DNA from: Priapulus caudatus
Taxonomy: Eukaryota; Priapulida; Priapulimorpha; Priapulimorphida; Priapulidae
DNA length: 33,406 nucleotides
Assembly: GCF_000485595.1 (NCBI RefSeq)
Contig: NW_014577339.1
Coordinates: forward strand, 133,729-167,134
Reading direction: 5' to 3'
Positions 26,801 through 33,406 of this stretch are shown here, in pieces. The notes beneath the pieces were generated by a model, which saw only the letters and a list, made by a program, of their open reading frames with translations, did no database searches and was not told the origin of the DNA. Every line of letters begins with the position of its first letter. Positions within the stretch are counted from its first letter, which is position 1. Made by a program: the position numbers and the translations under genes.

Positions 26801-29321
26801 CGGACGCGTAGCCTGGGAGCTGGGCGTCCTGTAACCAGACGAGTAGCCACGGCCTAAATAAATATATCTAAATACACTACAAGTTAACAAACAAGAGCCG
26901 CAGAGCGTCTGGGCTTATCTGAGATCTGTTGCTACGGTTATAAACGTAACATTTAAGTCGTGCGTAGTGACACCTTTGTTAGGCGCAGATATGCAGATAC
27001 GCAGTTGCGTACACATCACTTCAGCAACCTTCTGCATTCTGCATACCTCCCAAATCCCATTGGTTGATTCAAATCGCGTGCTTGAAACTCCTGTTTTATG
27101 GTGCATTGTGACCCTAACCCTAACCCTAACCCTATTAAAAATAAAAATAAATTTAATTGTTGTAATGAAATTGTTGTAAATAAATCATGTAAATATTTGC
27201 GTTAATTGGAAAGAAATAGTTAAATGGATAAAGATAAAAAAATACAGAAAACAGGTAAATAATAAAAAATCTGATGGGATTTGATCCAAGGACCTTTGAG
27301 CCGTAACACTGTGCTGTAGCCGTTGGGCTATGCAGGCTTAATGGCTTTCCAGATTATGGATGTGCCATGAATATGAGAACACTGTGACATCATTGAGGCA
27401 GTTCAGGAATCCATGTTTAACCCTCCTCTTGAGGGTCAAAAGGTTATCAGACACTTACTCTTTGCATGTCAGTGGAAAGCACATTTCATGGTCCTTTCAA
27501 TAAAGTGATAAAAATGGTAGGTCAGCGCTGAAACAAAAAAGTTTTTCACTCTGTCCGTTAGCCCATGTCCTAAAAAAATGTCTGATATCTGATCTTTCCC
27601 CCACTGCCCTTTGACCTGTGACCTCCAATTTCGCACTGGTGATGGGTTTCCTGCCCATCACACTATACACCAAATATTAAGAGCATAGGTCGAGCCGTTA
27701 AGATTTGTGCCGCAATTCCGTATTTCCTCCTATACCTTAAGTTAAGGGGGAAATATTTCCCCTCCGTTTACACATCTTGACCTTTGACCCTTGACCCCCA
27801 AATTGATAATCCCGAGTCCTTTTCACGACTTCCCCCCCCCCCACGTCCCTAATATCGTCACCGTACGTCGAGCGGTTAAGATTTGTGCCCAACTGTTGAC
27901 GCACGGACGGACGGACAATCATGCGATTCTACAAGCTGCATCTGACTTCGTCAGATGAGCTAAAAATCGATTACCTGAATTTTGATAAATTTCCTAAAAT
28001 CAAGCTTTTAAATACATCAGCAGCTAATAATCTAATTGCACATATATTAGCATGGCAGTTCAAAACTCGTTTTATTTTCGAATATCACCATTATTACCTC
28101 TGCCGACGGAGTGGAGGAGGTTATGTGATCGCTCTCGTGTAGTGCGTTCGTGTGTTAGTACGTTCGTGTGTTAGTGTGTTCGCGTGATCGATATTAGCGC
28201 GTCGAGTCAGAAGCAGGCCAGTCAGTCAGCAGCAGCCAGCAGTGAGCGGCAAGCCAGCTTGTAACACATACATGTTACATGGGGTGTATGGCGTATATCG
28301 CTGGCGGAGGTATGCACTCCGTGAGTGCCCTGTCTAGTTATGAATGCATTCCATCTCTCAGGGGTAGAAATTAACATTTGAACAAGGGAGTCAACTCCAT
28401 GGGGGGAACTGACTCCATGCCCTCAAAAAGAGGGAGTCTGCGGCAAAATGATGGAGTCCGCAGTCTGAAGTTCAAAACTAAAGATATTAACAATAATGCA
28501 TGTGCTTATTTTGAAGATTCATGCGGTTGCACGTCTGCTAAATTTTCTTTGGACATTTGCTGAAAAAAATACAGTAATTTTGGGTGGGAATAATAAGGAG
28601 GCCATGCTCTGGAACGAACTAGTTAGTATAGCAGAATTTTCAGGGGGCACGTACTCCTGCATATGTCAAATCAGGGAGTCCGACAGTAAATCAGGAATTA
28701 TTTGACTCCGGGCTTGCGTTAATTTCGCACCCTGATCTCTTCTATTGCTGATAAAAATAAATGACAAAATTTATCTAATCCCTTATTTAAGGAATCTAAA
28801 CTCAACAAACTTACAGGCGATGTCATCAATCCACTCTATAGCAGCCGGCGCATAGTCTCTGAAGTATTCCAACACATCCTTTGTGCTCATATCATCAACT
28901 CCCCTGAAGTAGATTGCTTCTGTGCGAAGCTCTGTGTCACTTGCACTCACATCCTCCTTCGTTAAACCGAGGCTGAAATGCAGTGAGGAAAAGCTGATGG
29001 ATTCTCACATGCTTGTTGTATATATACTATCATATATATATATATATCAAAATCATGAATCAATTCAGAAGCAAACCGGTTGCACATTTATTTCTAGTAG
29101 CCAGCCACCTTCGAAATACCTTCAATTTCTGCTAATAAACATAGCCCCCTTAAGGGTGAGTACCTTCGGTACAGTGCTGCTATATCCACTGCACAAGTCG
29201 CTCCTTTGTCTTTTACACCAAACCGCTTTGTTCTGTCCGCCCGCCGCTTCTGCACTTCCTCCGATGAAATGTCGATGTCAGTGATAAAGTTTCCAACCTT
29301 CTTCTTGTAATTGTTTGCAAC
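20350..29321 (-). CDS. NCBP3: Nuclear cap-binding protein subunit 3 (NCBP3/C17orf85/ELG family), ten exons, 5' exon missing
   Basis: Joined exons, 5' to 3' on the minus strand: 29321-29164, 28972-28815, 26485-26312, 25165-24923, 24668-24597, 24364-24077, 23233-23104, 22623-22459, 22051-21541, 20808-20350. All introns are GT-AG, every junction phase is compatible, and the total is 2358 nt (785 residues plus stop). Order along the protein: a GNFITDIDISSEE block, an RRM-like segment with IYFRGVDDMSTKDV and WIDD (fragment residues 100-103), LLMRFATKADKKELGAEKK, YYRKYGNPNYD, KRMYADEMEDNLQ, VMERLGRS, a poly-Asp tract, two VWDRL motifs, a Pro-Arg repeat and a Ser/Asp-rich tail. These match in order the blocks known from human NCBP3 (GSFITGIDVTS, ETIYICGVDEMST, WLDD, MRFATKDDKKELGA, MKYGNPNYGG, MTMYADEVESQL), recalled rather than aligned. 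NCBP3 binds the m7G cap with NCBP1 and supports nuclear mRNA export. The fragment is longer than the human protein (about 620 residues), because of the acidic and repeat-rich C-terminal half. No start codon was found, so the 5' exon is probably beyond 29321 or outside the window. Confidence 0.94.
20985..21182 (-). CDS. Small ORF with signal-peptide-like start, inside an NCBP3 intron (doubtful)
   Basis: Sixty-five codons. It begins MIWPIMLLVVLLTIPLLAG, a short hydrophobic stretch shaped like a secretory signal, followed by CNRESLTVF, two further Cys and ending VMWYRRRGSIA. It lies wholly in the intron between the last two NCBP3 exons, on the same strand. I recognise no family; the WYRR end is faintly reminiscent of an immunoglobulin-fold C strand, but that is weak. 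It could be a random ORF. Confidence 0.18.
   Translation of the reverse strand: MIWPIMLLVVLLTIPLLAGRCNRESLTVFYSPGEKIKLAIRKIESLCKNTNCEAVMWYRRRGSIA
21315..21465 (+). repeat. Dispersed repeat, copy b (in NCBP3 intron)
   Basis: Counterpart of 10005-10160, with GAAGCTAGACCAG at its start and AAAACTACCTGTCAATCA near its end. The middle is diverged. Confidence 0.6.
21541..22051 (-). CDS. NCBP3: NCBP3 exon: poly-Asp tract and WDRL repeats
   Basis: The largest internal exon (511 nt) and very GC-rich. Acceptor TCCCTCAG (22052-22053) and donor GTCAGT (21540-21539). Contents in order: a GDVWDRLQQP motif, a run of Asp encoded by an imperfect GAC repeat (21912-21950), SWDSLERSR, HDIWERERAHYDVWDRLERP, an Asp/Gly/Arg segment and a C-terminal KPVNYADLDDFRTE. 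The recurring W(D/E)xL/R units may be expanded forms of the xRLG motifs of vertebrate NCBP3; this is inference. Confidence 0.9.
22459..22623 (-). CDS. NCBP3: NCBP3 exon: VMERLG motif
   Basis: The acceptor TTGTTAAAG (22624-22625) was chosen over the nearby CACACAG because only it gives the single base needed to complete the previous codon. Donor GTACGT at 22458-22457. The translation includes AQTVKERLSLEGG and KPSVMERLGRSSKRTTDLRH, resembling the NIKNRIG and SDIRQRLGKR repeats of the human protein. Confidence 0.85.
23104..23233 (-). CDS. NCBP3: NCBP3 exon: MYADEMEDNLQ block
   Basis: Acceptor TGCATTGCAG at 23234-23235 and donor GTGAGA at 23103-23102. It reads SGSDSDDLDMEAEVRRLL, then KRLTKRMYADEMEDNLQSK, parallel to human DSDEMDYDLELK and MTMYADEVESQL. 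It ends with two bases (AG) completed by A of the next exon. Confidence 0.94.
23265..23442. repeat. (GA)n microsatellite in NCBP3 intron
   Basis: GAGAGA tracts with GAAAGA, GATA and GACA interruptions, starting about 30 bp upstream of the 23233 exon start in the gene's orientation. Ser/Leu-rich ORFs here are artefacts. Confidence 0.92.
24077..24364 (-). CDS. NCBP3: NCBP3 exon: basic and acidic coiled-coil-like segment
   Basis: Acceptor CACAATTCAG (24365-24366) and donor GTGTGT (24076-24075). It begins DLPGLISESRKRRLRGQK, comparable to human MKGILSNSWKRRYHSRR. It continues with a run of Glu, Lys and Arg (EPEEGEIRSEPEDLRELLEE, then RRKEHMRNRDAAVRKRDRER), predicted by eye to be helical and highly charged, and ends RKLSG. 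Confidence 0.92.
24597..24668 (-). CDS. NCBP3: NCBP3 72-nt microexon: KKELGAEKK...YGNPNYD
   Basis: Only 24 codons long. The acceptor follows a strong polypyrimidine stretch (TTTTCTTTGTAG, 24669-24670) and the donor is GTATAT at 24596-24595. It reads ADKKELGAEKKSNYYRKYG and NPNYD, nearly matching the human DKKELGAARRSQYYMKYGNPNYGG block. Phase 1 at both ends matches its neighbours. Confidence 0.95.
24804..24922. repeat. (CA)n/(TG)n repeat abutting an NCBP3 splice donor
   Basis: CA-rich sequence on the + strand. In the gene's direction the intron begins GTGTGTGTGCGTGCCTGTGT immediately at the exon boundary. Confidence 0.9.
24923..25165 (-). CDS. NCBP3: NCBP3 exon: acidic linker to LLMRFATK
   Basis: Acceptor ATATTTCAG at 25166-25167. 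The donor at 24922-24921 opens directly into a TG microsatellite (GTGTGTGTGC). The translation starts EDDDILDLEKDPDE, runs through a Thr/Pro/Ala-rich segment and ends WRLADPHLNADVLLMRFATK, the equivalent of human NRLFMRFATK. Confidence 0.93.
25677..25804. mobile_element. Near-perfect palindromic element, 128 bp, with TTAA flanks
   Basis: The arms TGCCTGCTGTTGGGGGCACT, then CATAGTGTTGCT and GGAAGGAATAGTGCCC, mirror around about 25742. TTAA lies at both edges (25673-25676 and 25805-25808). It is in an NCBP3 intron. It is a foldback MITE with a TTAA target, as used by piggyBac-like transposases. Confidence 0.8.
26007..26040. repeat. Perfect 15-bp hairpin related to the neighbouring palindrome
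   Basis: AGCAATAGTGCCCGC and its exact reverse complement flank TCAG. The AATAGTGCCC core also forms the centre of the 25677-25804 element. Flanking it, TAGTGCATCACATGA (about 25816) and TCACGTGATGCACTA (about 26084) form a wider inverted pair. Confidence 0.85.
26312..26485 (-). CDS. NCBP3: NCBP3 exon: end of the RRM-like region and charged linker
   Basis: Acceptor GATGTTTAG at 26486-26487 and donor GTATGT at 26311-26310. Its first two bases (GT) complete the Cys codon left open by the previous exon, giving CIVVWEDSNTSARVMF, which parallels human CNVVWLDEMTATRALI. The rest is a Ser/Lys/Gly-rich linker ending GKGQDTE. The exon is needed: joining its two neighbours directly would create a TAG stop, while through this exon the phases fit. 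Confidence 0.9.
26563..26854. mobile_element. Inverted-repeat element with 9-bp target duplication, 292 bp
   Basis: The ends share GTGGCTAC.CGTC.GGTTA as inverted repeats, the outermost bases being diverged. A perfect TAAATAAAT lies at 26554-26562 and 26855-26863. A further inverted copy of the terminal motif (AACCGGACGCGTAGCC) lies inside at about 26799. No coding capacity. The duplication is AT-rich, so chance cannot be excluded. Confidence 0.6.
27112..27133 (-). repeat. Short interstitial telomeric repeat (CCCTAA)
   Basis: CCCTAA repeated 3.7 times on the + strand (TTAGGG on the minus strand), in an NCBP3 intron. Confidence 0.9.
27265..27338 (-). tRNA. tRNA-like sequence (tRNA-derived repeat or pseudo-tRNA)
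   Basis: On the minus strand, TAGCCCAACGG (27330-27320) fits an A box and GGATCAAATCC (27287-27277) is a perfect B box, 32 nt apart as in a tRNA gene. The T stem pairs poorly and the acceptor stem cannot be closed convincingly, so this looks like a degenerate tRNA or the head of a SINE. T-rich sequence follows in the minus direction. Confidence 0.5.
27413..27966 (+). repeat. Dispersed DR1-rich repeat, copy 3 (full length)
   Basis: Same 5' start (ATGTTTAACCCTCCTCTTGA) and 3' end (CATGCGATTCTACAAGCTGC, hairpin CATCTGAC-TTC-GTCAGATG, AGCTAAAAA) as copy 2, with substitutions throughout and a shorter GACG run. It lies in an NCBP3 intron. Confidence 0.88.
28096..28339. mobile_element. Short dispersed element bounded by ACCTCTGCC ... 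GGCGGAGGT
   Basis: Left part ACCTCTGCCGACGGAG...GAGGTTATG; right part GGCGGAGGTATGCACTCC, then GTGAGTGCCCTGTCTAGTT. Both resemble widespread repeat termini that I recall from aquatic animal genomes, and the ends form a short inverted pair. The interior has GTGTTAGTRYGTTCGTGTG direct repeats. I cannot name the family. Confidence 0.45.
28359..28734. mobile_element. Non-autonomous hAT-like element (CAGGG...GAAATTAAC ends), 376 bp
   Basis: Ends are CAGGGGTAGAAATTAAC and, inverted, CAGGGTGCGAAATTAACG, followed inward by GGGAGTC and GGAGTC. The flanks share ATCTCT but a clean 8-bp duplication is not visible. Repeated GGAGTC(C/T/A) motifs fill the left interior. It sits 80 bp downstream of an NCBP3 splice donor. 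Confidence 0.7.
28815..28972 (-). CDS. NCBP3: NCBP3 exon: RRM-like core with the cap-binding WIDD motif
   Basis: Acceptor TGCATTTCAG at 28973-28974 and consensus donor GTAAGT at 28814-28813. The reading is LGLTKEDVSASDTELR, then TEAIYFRGVDDMSTKDV, LEYFRDYAPAAIEWIDDIA and a split Cys codon. In human NCBP3 the motif at this place is WLDD, reported as essential for cap binding; here it is WIDD (28833-28822), a conservative Leu-to-Ile change. Confidence 0.95.
29164..29321 (-). CDS. NCBP3: NCBP3 exon (first recognised): FITDIDISSEE block
   Basis: Acceptor TTTGTAG|GT at 29322-29323 and donor GAAG|GTACTC at 29162-29163. It opens in phase 0 and ends with two bases (AG) that join the next exon's C to make Ser. 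The translation contains NNYKKKVGNFITDID and ends ...VDIAALYR. This corresponds to the human RYENKAGSFITGIDVTS region upstream of the RRM-like domain. It starts in phase 0 with no Met, so at least one upstream coding exon is missing. Confidence 0.92.
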
Positions 29322-30345
29322 CTACAAATTGAAGATAAAGTTCAAAATAAGAGACAAAGTTCAATATTTTTCTCTGATCATAGTAAAAAGTATAACTGAC
29401 CAGTATACTAGTATCTGCCTGAAGTACTAACAGGTAGTTATAACAATAAACATCATTAGTTTCTAGGGCGATGCAGCAGTGCACTCTAGCACTGTGGATA
29501 ATGACAGGTAGTATCATAATACTTCTTTGGTTTGTCTCGTGATACAATGTAATGTTGTTCGTTTATTGCAGACTGATGGGTGTAGTGTACACGTGGTTAA
29601 AGAGGCTGATCTACACTAGAAAGGTTCTGTGGCAGTGTGGAGATGGAATGCCAGCAATGCTGAGCAGGGTGTCACTGGCCTGCCTCAGCTATTTAGCTGC
29701 GGCTGCCTGATGGTCTCACATGCTGCATCGCCTTTGTCCCAGAGAAACGGCACTTAGCTACGCCTTAAGCAGCAAACTTTCAGGTGTCAAGACAAATTCC
29801 AATAGCAGTTTTATAAGACGACTTCAGTTCATTTGAAGAAATCAAACAATTTGCTCGCTATGGAAGTCTTTTGGATCGGCACCACCAAGAAATAAGAACT
29901 TAAATCACTGCGCTCAATATTTGGCCATCACCTATGGTGCTGGTTTCAATACAGCGTAAATCGAATGATGCTGACAATGAATGTCAGAATGACAGTGTTG
30001 ATTGTTAGTGTTACTCACTGACACTGTTCTGTGTTCACTCTGTTGGTTAATTGCTAGATACAATAATGTAACCCAACAAGAGTAGGGTTACAACGTGAGT
30101 CTACCCCCTATTCTTTTCTTTGGAGGAGCCCCTGAGTGATTTACTCAGGGCGGTTTTATGGTGCGTTTTTCGAGACCACAACTTCCAAACTGGGTTTATT
30201 CTAAACACGAACCTTTCTCCGCTATCCTGGGACTTACTAGTCACTATGTATCACAATACTCTGTATTAAACTATTATAACCTGTTACAAATTTTGGAAGT
30301 GACGAGCGACGATATTTCGAACGCCATCTCTGTTGACCTGTGACG
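29322..30345. other. Unassigned sequence upstream of the first recognised NCBP3 exon
   Basis: I searched the minus strand for an NCBP3 start exon (acidic, ending in phase 0) and did not find one. No repeat or RNA gene recognised. Confidence 0.35.
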
Positions 30346-30347
30346 TA

Positions 30348-30472
30348 CAGATTCCTAATGTGCATAGCGTTCGGCTAACTTCGGCTCCAAGATCGAATGT
30401 ATCATGGGATGCCTGCTGTCAGTCATGACGTCATGACAAAGTTAGCCGAACGCTATGCGCATTGGGAATATG
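30348..30472. mobile_element. 125-bp inverted-repeat MITE with TA flanks
   Basis: The roughly 35-bp terminal repeats ATTCC(T/C)AATG(T/C)GCATAGCG, then TTCGGCTAACTT, are close to identical on both ends. TA lies at 30346-30347 and 30473-30474, as for Tc1/mariner-type targets. The centre holds TGACGTCA. Confidence 0.78.
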
Positions 30473-30500
30473 TACTATTGCTATTTATGTAAACACTAAT

Positions 30501-31006
30501 GTACTTAAAATCATTTACTTTTCTCTAGTTTATCCTTACCTACTTTATGCTGTACTTACCTGGCGGTCATCAACTAAAACGGTATTACAGATTTACACAC
30601 AGTAAACAGGATCCACAATAAAATTATCAAACACATGACCTTCGCAGGGCCTAGAGAAAATGTTACACAGTCACTTACACCATACTTCTTGCAACTTGGT
30701 ATGCTAAAACTTCCTGATATCTACCAACTAGAACTATCCAAGCTAATGTACCGGTTCACTATCAACGAATTACCTGATCTGTTCAACAACTACTTCACCA
30801 GCATATCCAACGTACACTGCCACTCTACTCGACTTGCAGCTTCTATGTCCTATTACCTGCCTAAATTTAATACTAGTTTTGGATATAAGACACTAAAATT
30901 TGTAGGTGCGAAGCTCTGGACAAAGATTCCACTTCATATAAAAAACTTGCCCTATGCAAAATTTAAGCAATCCTACAGAAACATCCTAATACAAAAGTAT
31001 GAGTAA
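30501..31006 (+). pseudogene. Non-LTR retrotransposon reverse transcriptase, C-terminal remnant
   Basis: Two frames joined by a frameshift near 30600. The first reads YFSLVYPYLLYAVLTWRSS, the second NRIHNKIIKHMTFAGPREN, then LGMLKLPDIYQLELSKLMYR, LPDLFNNYFTSISNVHCHST, FVGAKLWTKIPLHIKN and a stop at 31006. The order matches the end of the RT domain and the C-terminal tail of Jockey/CR1-like LINE ORF2 proteins. The catalytic motifs and endonuclease are absent: a 5'-truncated dead copy. Probable 3' UTR follows. Confidence 0.88.
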
Positions 31007-31181
31007 TAGTTGCACTGTTCTATTCTGTTGTATATTTGATGTCAATTTAGCTATTACCATGTAATACGCTAATTACCTCTATAAAATTGTGTACACTACA
31101 GATGTGTTTTTCAGTTATGTTTTGCTCACGATTCTATTCTGATGTATGATTACTGTCCATGTAACTATTACTGTGTAATAT

Positions 31182-32382
31182 CAAGAGCGTATTAAGAAGG
31201 AGAGCGTACAACGGTGAAATGCTAAAACCATGTTGCAGTATTAGACTATTAGTTGAATTAATAAACTTTGCCCATTTTATTTTGACGATTCTTTGTGGTA
31301 TTATTGATCAGCTGTCCTAACTTGCTAATATAAAACAAACCGCTTGTCCCTACGATGCCTCTACGTTGAGATAATGAGCAGTGAAAATCTGGTATTTTCG
31401 CCGAAAACTGACTCGAGATACGTAGTGGCTGCGACTTTCTCTCGTTCTGGCGATAGCTTCGGGAAACCTCGCGTGTTTCCGTCATTCATTGACAATGAAA
31501 TTTATTTTCCTTCTACTATCTTTTCTTGCATTTCCAGTCATTGATGCAGCCATTACTCCACAAAAACGTCTTGTTATTTATCGCCATGGTGTTGACTGGC
31601 CCCTTACGCTGGATGTAGTAACGCTGTAGTAATAACGTATCGAGTCAGCGCTACACAGCGGCGACCGGAAGCAACATACAATCCACAAAACGAGAGACAG
31701 TCGCAGTAAAACTGATCTCGAGTCGGTTACCATATTTTCACCGCTCATTATCTCAGCGTAGAGGCATCGTAGGGACATGCGGTGCAAAGAATCGTCAAAA
31801 TAAAACGGGGAAAGTTTATTAAAGCCGCACTATGTGCATCCAAACGCTAATTTCTCCAGTACTAGACTAGCAAATACTTCGTGACATGCATAATCACACT
31901 ACCTTATGACAAAATAAACTCTAGTTACTCCCATTTCACTGCGCGTTTGCTTAAAACCCACAAGAAAGAGGTGAGAAAACTGGCATTCTGGCACAAACGC
32001 CGACTGTTTGCCAAACAAAATAGCCTCGAAGTGGTGACGTGACGTCACATGTTTTTATCTTTGCTGCGCCCGTACCGCTGTACCGCAGCACCGCTGCACG
32101 GTTGCTTGGGGATTGGGGAAACTGTCAACAACATCGGAGAATTTCAACAACATTGGAGGTATTATCAAAATACCTTTTATAAGACAACGCACAGTGAAAT
32201 GGGAGGAACTAGAGTTTATTTTGCCATAAAGTAGTATGATTATGCATGACACGAAGTATTTGCTAGTCTAGTACTGGAGAAATTAGCGTTTGGATGCGCA
32301 TTGTGAGCCTTTAATTCAACTAATACTGCAACATGGTTTCAGCATTTCACCGTTGTACGCTCTCCTTCTTTATACGCTCTTG
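31182..32382. mobile_element. Foldback element (outer) with 7-bp target duplication
   Basis: The arms begin CAAGAGCGTAT(T/A)AAGAAGG, then AGAGCGTACAACGGTGAAAT, and include TTTTATTTTGACGATTCTTT and TCCCTACGATGCCTCTACG. The left arm is 31182-31462; the right arm is about 31683-31822 plus 32311-32382, split by the inner element. GTAATAT flanks both ends (31175-31181 and 32383-32389). The left arm has a 45-bp segment absent from the right. Without the inner element it is about 0.71 kb. No transposase. It sits beyond the LINE remnant, probably in its 3' UTR. Confidence 0.82.
31823..32310. mobile_element. TTAA-targeting inverted-repeat element (inner), 488 bp
   Basis: The terminal repeats of about 115 bp contain GCATCCAAACGCTAATTTCT, CCAGTACTAGACTAGCAAAT and ACTTCGTG at both ends. 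TTAA is duplicated at 31819-31822 and 32311-32314, whereas the unfilled TTAA survives at 31258-31261 in the sister arm. TTAA is the piggyBac-type target. The interior has GTGACGTGACGTCAC (about 32034-32048) and no ORF of note. Confidence 0.85.
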
Positions 32383-32664
32383 GTAATATGTTTCTGCCTG
32401 TGTTCAACAGTGTATATATATGTGCATTTTGTAGCTTTGTTTGTTGCTACACAGTTTGTTTGTTTTTTCGTTCACATTTGTTTAAATTTCTTGTTCATTT
32501 TATTCTCCGTCATGTTTTTGCTGTTTCTCATACTGTATATATACTACTAGCTGCGGGTACCCGCTGCGCTGGGTAAAATCGTGCTACTAATTCATACTAC
32601 TAATAATTGGACACAATAGGAACATTGGGTAAAAATCGACAATATAACATTGCACACAATATCA

Positions 32665-32897
32665 ATATTTACAAATGAGTGTAATAAGATAATAAGCATG
32701 GGGAAAAACTGTTACGTATGACATTTATATGACAGCAGAACCCAACTTAGAACCCCTGGAAGATAATAGTAATATGGTGGGAATGAAAAAAATTTATTAT
32801 TTACGTTGGGCTTGTGCTGCATATAAATGACATAAGTGTCATACGTAAACCGTTTTTTTACCAATGCTATTATCTGATTCACTCATTTGTAAATATT
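32665..32897. mobile_element. Foldback MITE, about 233 bp
   Basis: The inverted arms AATATTTACAAATGAGTG, then GATAATA and TACGTATGACA(T/C)TTATATG-like segments, span 32665-32750 and 32803-32897. Target duplication not resolved. Confidence 0.7.
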
Positions 32898-33022
32898 TAT
32901 AGAGATTCACTTAGTTTAGTATGAGTATTATATAGTTTGAGAGGTTACGATTGCTCAAAACATCAAACGCATGAAAGCGCGTACCAAGTGAGTAAACTTC
33001 TTTGTATAATTACAAATTTCCC

Positions 33023-33265
33023 CACTCGCTGGCCTGTCTGTATACTATATATCGACTTTTTTTATTCATGCTACGATTCAGAATTCATTGTACCATTCGA
33101 AAGCTATGCTTTTCTGATTCAGTAGAAAATTCCATTTATTTCAATGTGTATGGTTGCACGCCAAGACATTCACTAGACCAATATACAATGGACACAGACC
33201 CACTCGCTGGCCTGTCTCTATCTATACTATATACCCAATTTCGTTTTATTCATCCTAACGATCTG
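33023..33265 (+). repeat. Direct repeat of about 65 bp, two copies 178 bp apart
   Basis: CACTCGCTGGCCTGTCT, then TATACTATATA and TTTTATTCAT, occur at about 33023-33085 and 33201-33265. Purpose unknown. Confidence 0.75.
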
Positions 33266-33406
33266 ACAATGGATAGCTGTACGTGGTGAGCTCAACAGTC
33301 GAGACGCCAGCAATCTCTACATATTTCCACCAGACAATAACACGCAAACCATTGTTTATCAAGAGTTTTCAAATGAAAACTGCAACCCATTCGTACATGC
33401 CTGTTT

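Noticed and set aside
27943-27966. Helitron 3' end (hairpin followed by CTAA)
   Set aside because: A hairpin precedes CTAA in all three copies, but homology continues through AAAAA and no Helitron TC 5' end or A/T insertion site fits. A LINE/SINE-type tail explains it better.
32549-32576. CTAGCTGCGGGTACCCGCTG motif as a retroelement end
   Set aside because: It resembles repeat termini seen in other animal genomes, but with one copy in the window and no clear flanks I cannot support a call.
29322-33406. NCBP3 first coding exon
   Set aside because: No acidic ORF ending in phase 0 at a plausible donor was convincing; left unassigned.

Overview
This is eukaryotic (animal) genomic DNA. Coding exons are short, are separated by kilobase introns with GT-AG splice sites, and lie in a repeat-dominated background of modest GC content with TTAGGG-type telomeric repeats. 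The two recognisable genes are metazoan. The mix of short transposon families, satellites and simple repeats suggests a non-vertebrate, probably aquatic, animal. I cannot name the species.

Two genes lie head-to-tail on the minus strand. (1) An NCBP3 orthologue (nuclear cap-binding protein subunit 3): ten exons between 29321 and 20350 join with compatible phases at every junction and encode 785 residues plus a stop. The first coding exon was not found and may lie beyond the window. (2) The first two coding exons (18062-17944 and 14629-14503) of an ERK-type MAP kinase (MAPK1/3 family), residues 1-82, with start codon, glycine-rich loop, catalytic lysine and alpha-C glutamate. No later ERK exon was recognised down to position 1. 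NCBP3 works in the nucleus in mRNA cap recognition and export; ERK is a cytoplasmic/nuclear signalling kinase. Nothing links them except adjacency.

Layout. 1-188: truncated copy of a dispersed repeat. 1930-4690: CT-rich satellite. 4780-6690: GT-rich minisatellite. 7370-7650 and 8160-8960: CA and CGCA microsatellites. 9287-9339: GTGC array, then a CpG-rich stretch with two RFX-type X-boxes. 10690-12515: 28-bp satellite containing a 25-N gap and a block of noisy copies. 13.3-19.4 kb: ERK exons with foldback elements, small transposons and minisatellites in and around them. 20.3-29.3 kb: NCBP3 with repeat-filled introns. 29.3-33.4 kb: mobile-element graveyard with a non-LTR reverse-transcriptase remnant and a nested pair of inverted-repeat elements.

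There is no sign of a bacterial-type system, CRISPR array or operon. The most informative items are: the two exon-intron reconstructions; a foldback family whose complete copy carries telomeric repeats between its arms; a dispersed repeat family loaded with DR1-type nuclear-receptor half-sites; several small elements with readable target-site duplications (TTAA, TTA, TA, 7, 8 and 9 bp); and a three-level nested insertion whose empty site is preserved in the sister arm of the same element.
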